The position numbers and the translations under genes are program-made. A stretch of DNA of 64,000 nucleotides from DATMNI01 sp035570275. GTDB lineage: Bacteria; Acidobacteriota; Terriglobia; Bryobacterales; Bryobacteraceae. Numbering within the stretch: the stretch's first letter is position 1; the number at the start of each line of letters is the position of its first letter. Location of the stretch: contig DATMNI010000282.1 of assembly GCA_035570275.1 (NCBI GenBank), positions 1 through 64,000 of the forward strand. Reading direction: 5' to 3'. Under the pieces are notes generated by a model. It searched no databases and was not told where the DNA came from. It saw only the letters and a list, made by a program, of their open reading frames with translations. Below are positions 60,421 through 64,000 of the stretch, in pieces.

Positions 60421-61482
60421 TTACGTTAACAATAAAATCGCCTCGCCGGGGTCGCGGTCAAACTCGGTCCCGGACTTCATCCAGGTGAACCAGCCCAGGC
60501 GCGGGCCGCCCGCCGAGGCGTCGCCCAAGTCGCAGCGCGGTACCTGCTCGCGCTTTAGAATCAATTGGACTTCGATCTCCATCTGGCTACCGCAGTAAAA
60601 CGTGGCTAGGGCGCGCAGCGGCTGCCACGCGCCGCCCGAAGGCAGAAATCCCAGGTAGTGCTCCTGGTCCAGCGGACCGAGCTTCAGCCGAATCCGCGAC
60701 TGGCGGTCCCAGATCGCATCGCCCGCTACCGCGCCGCCCCCCAGTTGCTCCGAGAAGCTCGAAGCGCTGCCGAACACGCACCGGTCGGACGGGGCCAGCG
60801 GCTGCCAGGAACCGACGAACTGCTCCACTTCCACCGGTACATTGAAATAGTCTTCCAGAATATTGCGCAGACCGGCGGCCGAGCGCGGCTGTAACCCAAG
60901 CAGCCCGGTATAAAATATCAGCGCCTCATCGCGGACGGCCAACCGGTCCTGCAGACCTTCGGTTCCAATTCCCATCAGCGACGCCAGCAGCCGCGAGACC
61001 CGGTCGACGCCGTCGCGTTCGTAAGCCACCGCGAAACGATACTTCTCCCATGCCTGATAGAACAGCGAGATGGCGCGGTGGTTGAAGATATCGAAGAAAT
61101 CGGCAAGTCCGCGGTCACGGTTGCGCAGGCGTTCGTTGATCAGCTCCGAATACGCGTACGGTAGCGTGCCCAGCGGACCCGTCAGACCCATGAAGTTCAC
61201 GGTCATTCTGGGAATCTCGCCGGACCAGTCGATTGCGTGGACCTGACTGGGAGGAAAGGATAGGGAGTGGTTCACGCCGAAGCGCAATGCTTCGCGGTCT
61301 GGCGCCACGAACCTCCCAACGGGTTCGCCTCCGGCGGAGAGGCGGATAAGCAGGCGCACTGCCTGGAAGAAATCGAACCGGCCAGGAAACTGGCGCAGAT
61401 CGCGCTCGATTTCGCCCAGCGCGTTCCGGACGGTTTCCGGCGGCGCTATATCAGGATGTTCTGTCCCGCCCGGGGTGGCCAT
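60421..61482 (-). CDS. tssG: T6SS baseplate protein TssG
   Basis: A 353-residue baseplate wedge component (VasB/ImpH family) that pairs with TssF and TssE. It shows FDFFQAVRLLIRLSAGGEPV, RFGVNHSLSFPPSQV, VNFMGLTGPLGTLPYAYSEL, FFDIFNHRAISLFYQAWEKY and the late PLDQEHYLGFLPSGGA. Starts MATPGGTEHPDIAP at ATG 61482, overlapping the end of tssF by 37 bases. Longer open sequence upstream is out-of-frame tssF and was not used. Confidence 0.94.
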   Translation of the reverse strand: MATPGGTEHPDIAPPETVRNALGEIERDLRQFPGRFDFFQAVRLLIRLSAGGEPVGRFVAPDREALRFGVNHSLSFPPSQVHAIDWSGEIPRMTVNFMGLTGPLGTLPYAYSELINERLRNRDRGLADFFDIFNHRAISLFYQAWEKYRFAVAYERDGVDRVSRLLASLMGIGTEGLQDRLAVRDEALIFYTGLLGLQPRSAAGLRNILEDYFNVPVEVEQFVGSWQPLAPSDRCVFGSASSFSEQLGGGAVAGDAIWDRQSRIRLKLGPLDQEHYLGFLPSGGAWQPLRALATFYCGSQMEIEVQLILKREQVPRCDLGDASAGGPRLGWFTWMKSGTEFDRDPGEAILLLT

Positions 61483-63284
61483 TCGCGCAGAACCTCCTTT
61501 CTCTCCCGCACCGTCGCCACAAGCTGTGTGAAGCTGTTGAGCGATGCGTAGAGCGCCAGGAACTGCTCGATCACACTGGCAAAGAGGTAGACGCCTCCTC
61601 CGACGAACTGCTCCTCGTCGAGGGCGAGTTCCACCCGGGTGCCGCGCACGAACGAGATGCCGTTTTCCGAAACCAGACGCGCGAAGTGCGGCCGGCTGTT
61701 GAGCGCCGCAATGCCTTCGATCATGCGCTGCGCCACCGGGGAATCGGTGAAATCGTAGAGACGCAGAATCTGCTGAAGCGCGTCCCGGCCTTCGCTCACC
61801 AACGAGAGGTAGTTGAGCGACAGGTGCGACACCAGTTGCCACAGAGAGGCCTTATTGGTGCGGGGCCGCAGCGGAACCGTGGGTTTCTTAAGCGCGACGA
61901 TTCGCTTGATCGGAGCGCTGGTTTCGAGTTCGAAATCGGTATCCTCACTGCCGAACGGGAGGCGGGCCGGCAGGTTCCGGTTGGAGCACGTGGTCCGGAT
62001 CGTCAGCGTGTCCGCGCTGGGGAACGCGGGACGCATGGAGCGGTCTACCAGCGCCAGAAAGACGTCGAGCGCGTCGTCGTTGGCGCGGGTGGAGAGACGG
62101 GTGCTGGCCGTCCAAAAGCATTCGAGCTGACGTTGAAACGTCTCGTGCCGATAGGAATAGAAGGGCTGGTAGGTGACCGTTTCGCGCGTGGCGGCGTCGA
62201 TGCTGGTCACCGAATCGATGGAGAAGACCTCGGTGGCTGCCGGGCGGCGGATATCCGGGATAACCGGATATTCGTACTTGTGCTGATCCATCAGGAGAGG
62301 CTCAGCCGTTTGAGGGAACAAGTTGATGATCGGGGTGCAGCCCAGACGGAATGTCTTGGGAGAAATGCCGATTTCCAGCCTCTGCCTGCGATCGTCGCTG
62401 CCCGCGTTGGAAATCAAGAACACCAGTTCGGCGGTGCTCTTGAAGCCGGCGCCCCAGGCCGCGTCCAGGCCGGTCACATCCACGAACAGAAACTTCTCCG
62501 GCATCGCGAAATACTCCTGCAACAGCCGGTACCCAGAGAAGGAACGCCGCGGGTAGGGCAGCATGCCTTCGTCTTCGGCGAACCCCACGGGCCGGACACA
62601 GGAGGGCGGGAGGGTGAGCGGGGGCAAGCGCGGATTAGAGGGATCGCGCACCACCACAGCCGTAAGCTTGGAACAGAGCAGCTCATAAAGAACATGCACC
62701 ATGCTGCCCTCGCCGAAGAGGTGGAATCGCAAGCGGTCGATACCTAGTTTGGGGAACGGGGTATCGGGAGCGGAACGGAGCTCCAGCCGCAGCGCGTGGG
62801 CGGCGTCGGCCGCACGCAAGGCGGGTTGCAGCCGGTCGGGGCTGGTCCAGGCCGCCGCGGTGACGGCGAGCGGCCACAGAGTGGTGTCATAGCAGGTGCG
62901 GAACTTACAAGGTACCCCGCCCACCGGCCGCGAGTAGAGCATCGATTCCTTATCGATCTTCAAGCCGCTGGTCAGCCTTCCCTGTTCCACGTCCACCTGG
63001 AATTCGACAATAGACATCGAGGGAATCGGCCGGATGAAGTGCGGGTATACGATGCCGAGCAGCGCCTGCGTGATCTCGGGGAACTCGTCGTCGACCTTCA
63101 GGTGAACGCGCGCGGCCAGGAACGCGAACGCTTCCAGTAGCCGCTCCACGTGGGGATCCTCGCACTTGCCGGGCTCGATCAGCAAACGGGACGCTACTTT
63201 GGGGTACTTGTCGGCAAACTGAGCACCCATCTGGCGCAGCCAGGTGAGTTCGCGCTCGTAGTATAGGAGCAGGTCATCCCGCAT
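61446..63284 (-). CDS. tssF: T6SS baseplate protein TssF
   Basis: A 612-residue baseplate protein (VasA/ImpG family), full length. The family opening is LLLYYERELTWLRQMGAQFA, then DPHVERLLEAFAFLAARVHL, KFRTCYDTTLWPLAVTAAAW, and a C-terminal RIVALKKPTVPLRPRTN with LWQLVSHLSLNYLSL. It overlaps tssE by 11 bases and tssG by 37. Confidence 0.95.
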   Translation of the reverse strand: MRDDLLLYYERELTWLRQMGAQFADKYPKVASRLLIEPGKCEDPHVERLLEAFAFLAARVHLKVDDEFPEITQALLGIVYPHFIRPIPSMSIVEFQVDVEQGRLTSGLKIDKESMLYSRPVGGVPCKFRTCYDTTLWPLAVTAAAWTSPDRLQPALRAADAAHALRLELRSAPDTPFPKLGIDRLRFHLFGEGSMVHVLYELLCSKLTAVVVRDPSNPRLPPLTLPPSCVRPVGFAEDEGMLPYPRRSFSGYRLLQEYFAMPEKFLFVDVTGLDAAWGAGFKSTAELVFLISNAGSDDRRQRLEIGISPKTFRLGCTPIINLFPQTAEPLLMDQHKYEYPVIPDIRRPAATEVFSIDSVTSIDAATRETVTYQPFYSYRHETFQRQLECFWTASTRLSTRANDDALDVFLALVDRSMRPAFPSADTLTIRTTCSNRNLPARLPFGSEDTDFELETSAPIKRIVALKKPTVPLRPRTNKASLWQLVSHLSLNYLSLVSEGRDALQQILRLYDFTDSPVAQRMIEGIAALNSRPHFARLVSENGISFVRGTRVELALDEEQFVGGGVYLFASVIEQFLALYASLNSFTQLVATVRERKEVLREWPPRAGQNILI

Positions 63285-63765
63285 TCTGCACCTCGTATTG
63301 ACCGCTGGTCAGTTCGAGCACCGTATCGAACTCGACATGCTCCGGCGCGGGGTCGATCAGCAGCAGCCCCACGATGCGCAGGCGCAGCCGTCGCGAAGTG
63401 ATGAGGCCGGATTCAACGGGGACAACCTTGATATTGGCCAGTCTGGGTTCAAACAGTTTGACCGCGGCCTCCAGCCGGCGCAACAGCCGCGTCTGCTCCG
63501 CGGGAGTGGACATCCGGTATCCGGCAAAGTCCGGCAGGCCGAAAACGTACACCGACCGGTTAAGCTCGCGCAGCGCATCTTCGGGCGGAAACGCGATCCG
63601 CCGCGTATTGAGCAGCCATTCGAGATCGCGGCGCAGAGATTCCTTCAACTGGCGGACGGACTGGGCGCGGGTCAACTGCGCTTCGGAAGAGTTGCGCGGC
63701 TCGCTATCGATGAGGCGGTCAAGCACCGATAGAGTCAACGAAAATTCGGGTGTGGGAGGCGGCAT
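63274..63765 (-). CDS. tssE: T6SS baseplate protein TssE (gp25-like)
   Basis: A 163-residue gp25-like baseplate component. It has LTLSVLDRLIDSEP at the start, ESLRRDLEWLLNTRR, SVYVFGLPDFAGYRMSTPAE and the lysozyme-like fold region VKLFEPRLANIKVVPVE. Length and motifs fit TssE. Its 3' end overlaps tssF and it starts three bases after the tssA stop. Confidence 0.93.
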   Translation of the reverse strand: MPPPTPEFSLTLSVLDRLIDSEPRNSSEAQLTRAQSVRQLKESLRRDLEWLLNTRRIAFPPEDALRELNRSVYVFGLPDFAGYRMSTPAEQTRLLRRLEAAVKLFEPRLANIKVVPVESGLITSRRLRLRIVGLLLIDPAPEHVEFDTVLELTSGQYEVQNAG

Positions 63766-63768
63766 GAT

Positions 63769-64000
63769 TTATACCGCCAGGGCCTGTACAGGGTCGAGGC
63801 GGCATAGGCGTTCGAACATGGCCTGCTTGCCCTTGGCGTCACCCTGAATCTTCTTGCTGGTCTGGAGTAGAAAGACCATCGCGCCGGCGATCATCGCGCG
63901 GTCTTCCCATTCTTCGAGCTTGTGGGTTTCAATCGCAGCGGCAAGGTCGTCGCAAAGAAGCTGCACGATGGGGTCCTTGCCGGCGGCGATGCAAATCTGC
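63769..64000 (-). CDS. C-terminal part of TssA-like T6SS protein (cut by window edge)
   Basis: The frame is open to the window end; only the last 76 residues are visible. They are helical and end with EEWEDRAMIAGAMVFLL and FERLCRLDPVQALAV, the signature of the C-terminal VasJ-like domain of TssA proteins (ERLCRLDP). TssA caps and organises the sheath. The rest of the system (TssB, TssC, TssD, TssJ-M) must lie beyond the edge if present. Confidence 0.7.
   Translation of the reverse strand, partial: QICIAAGKDPIVQLLCDDLAAAIETHKLEEWEDRAMIAGAMVFLLQTSKKIQGDAKGKQAMFERLCRLDPVQALAV

Noticed and set aside
58882..60429. A 515-residue open frame antisense to clpV
   Set aside because: ClpV on the other strand has both ATPase modules intact; the antisense product is rich in Arg/Gln/His with no domain.

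Overview
The window looks like chromosomal DNA of a soil Acidobacteriota, most like the Bryobacterales/Solibacter group. This is inferred from content, not from a search: GC-rich coding sequence, two very large Oar-type TonB-dependent receptors with an N-terminal carboxypeptidase-regulatory-like domain, secreted enolase-superfamily sugar-acid dehydratases with RR-type leaders, a GH71/99-like hydrolase, a tannase-family esterase, many decayed genes, and small inverted repeats scattered between genes. No rRNA, intact tRNA, CRISPR array or intact insertion sequence was seen.

Layout. 1-6.1 kb: tsaD (t6A tRNA modification) faces a minus-strand trio of two HtrA-like proteases and a LuxR-type regulator with a degenerate receiver. 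A transpeptidase-only penicillin-binding protein and a parvulin follow. 6.1-10.4 kb: a decayed nucleotidyltransferase, an FGE-fold protein without the catalytic cysteines, and a DyP-type peroxidase gene broken by an in-frame TGA, with two related small proteins upstream of it. 10.4-22.4 kb: carbohydrate region with a membrane-anchored DNA-binding-like protein, a ManD-type dehydratase, an Oar-type receptor, a GH71/99-like protein, an esterase, a ParD antitoxin with a dead ParE toxin, a GH3 remnant and a ROK regulator. 22.4-25.3 kb: gene-poor, palindrome-rich, with an ACT-domain protein, a small exported protein and a membrane protein with a CKKIR cysteine module. 25.3-31.3 kb: compact plus-strand operon with four-base overlaps (SpoIIE phosphatase, Nnr, TsaE, enoyl-reductase-like SDR, DinB, metallophosphoesterase). 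31.5-34.4 kb: tannase-family esterase and galactonate-dehydratase-like enzyme.

34.4-45.5 kb: seven minus-strand genes, nearly gap-free, in transcription order TonB receptor, S9 peptidase, amidohydrolase, PLP aminotransferase-fold enzyme, double cupin, APC permease, second PLP enzyme. It reads as uptake and breakdown of a peptide or modified amino acid. 45.8-50.5 kb: plus-strand cyclase plus the two subunits of an indolepyruvate-type ferredoxin oxidoreductase, ending in a truncated flavin monooxygenase. 50.8-64.0 kb: part of a type VI secretion locus with a DUF4280 PAAR-like protein and an unknown protein on the plus strand. Converging on them from the minus strand are the TssA C-terminus, TssE, TssF, TssG, ClpV, VgrG with a transthyretin-like tail, a LysM protein, a peptidoglycan-binding protein, a putative zinc metalloprotease and a HEAT-repeat protein.

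The most distinctive units are the pseudo-receiver regulator coupled to two leaderless HtrA proteases, the DyP peroxidase with its paired companions, the seven-gene peptide operon, and the VgrG-linked cargo genes. Pseudogenes (nucleotidyltransferase, DyP, ParE, GH3, monooxygenase, transposase and other fragments) show active decay and rearrangement between these blocks.
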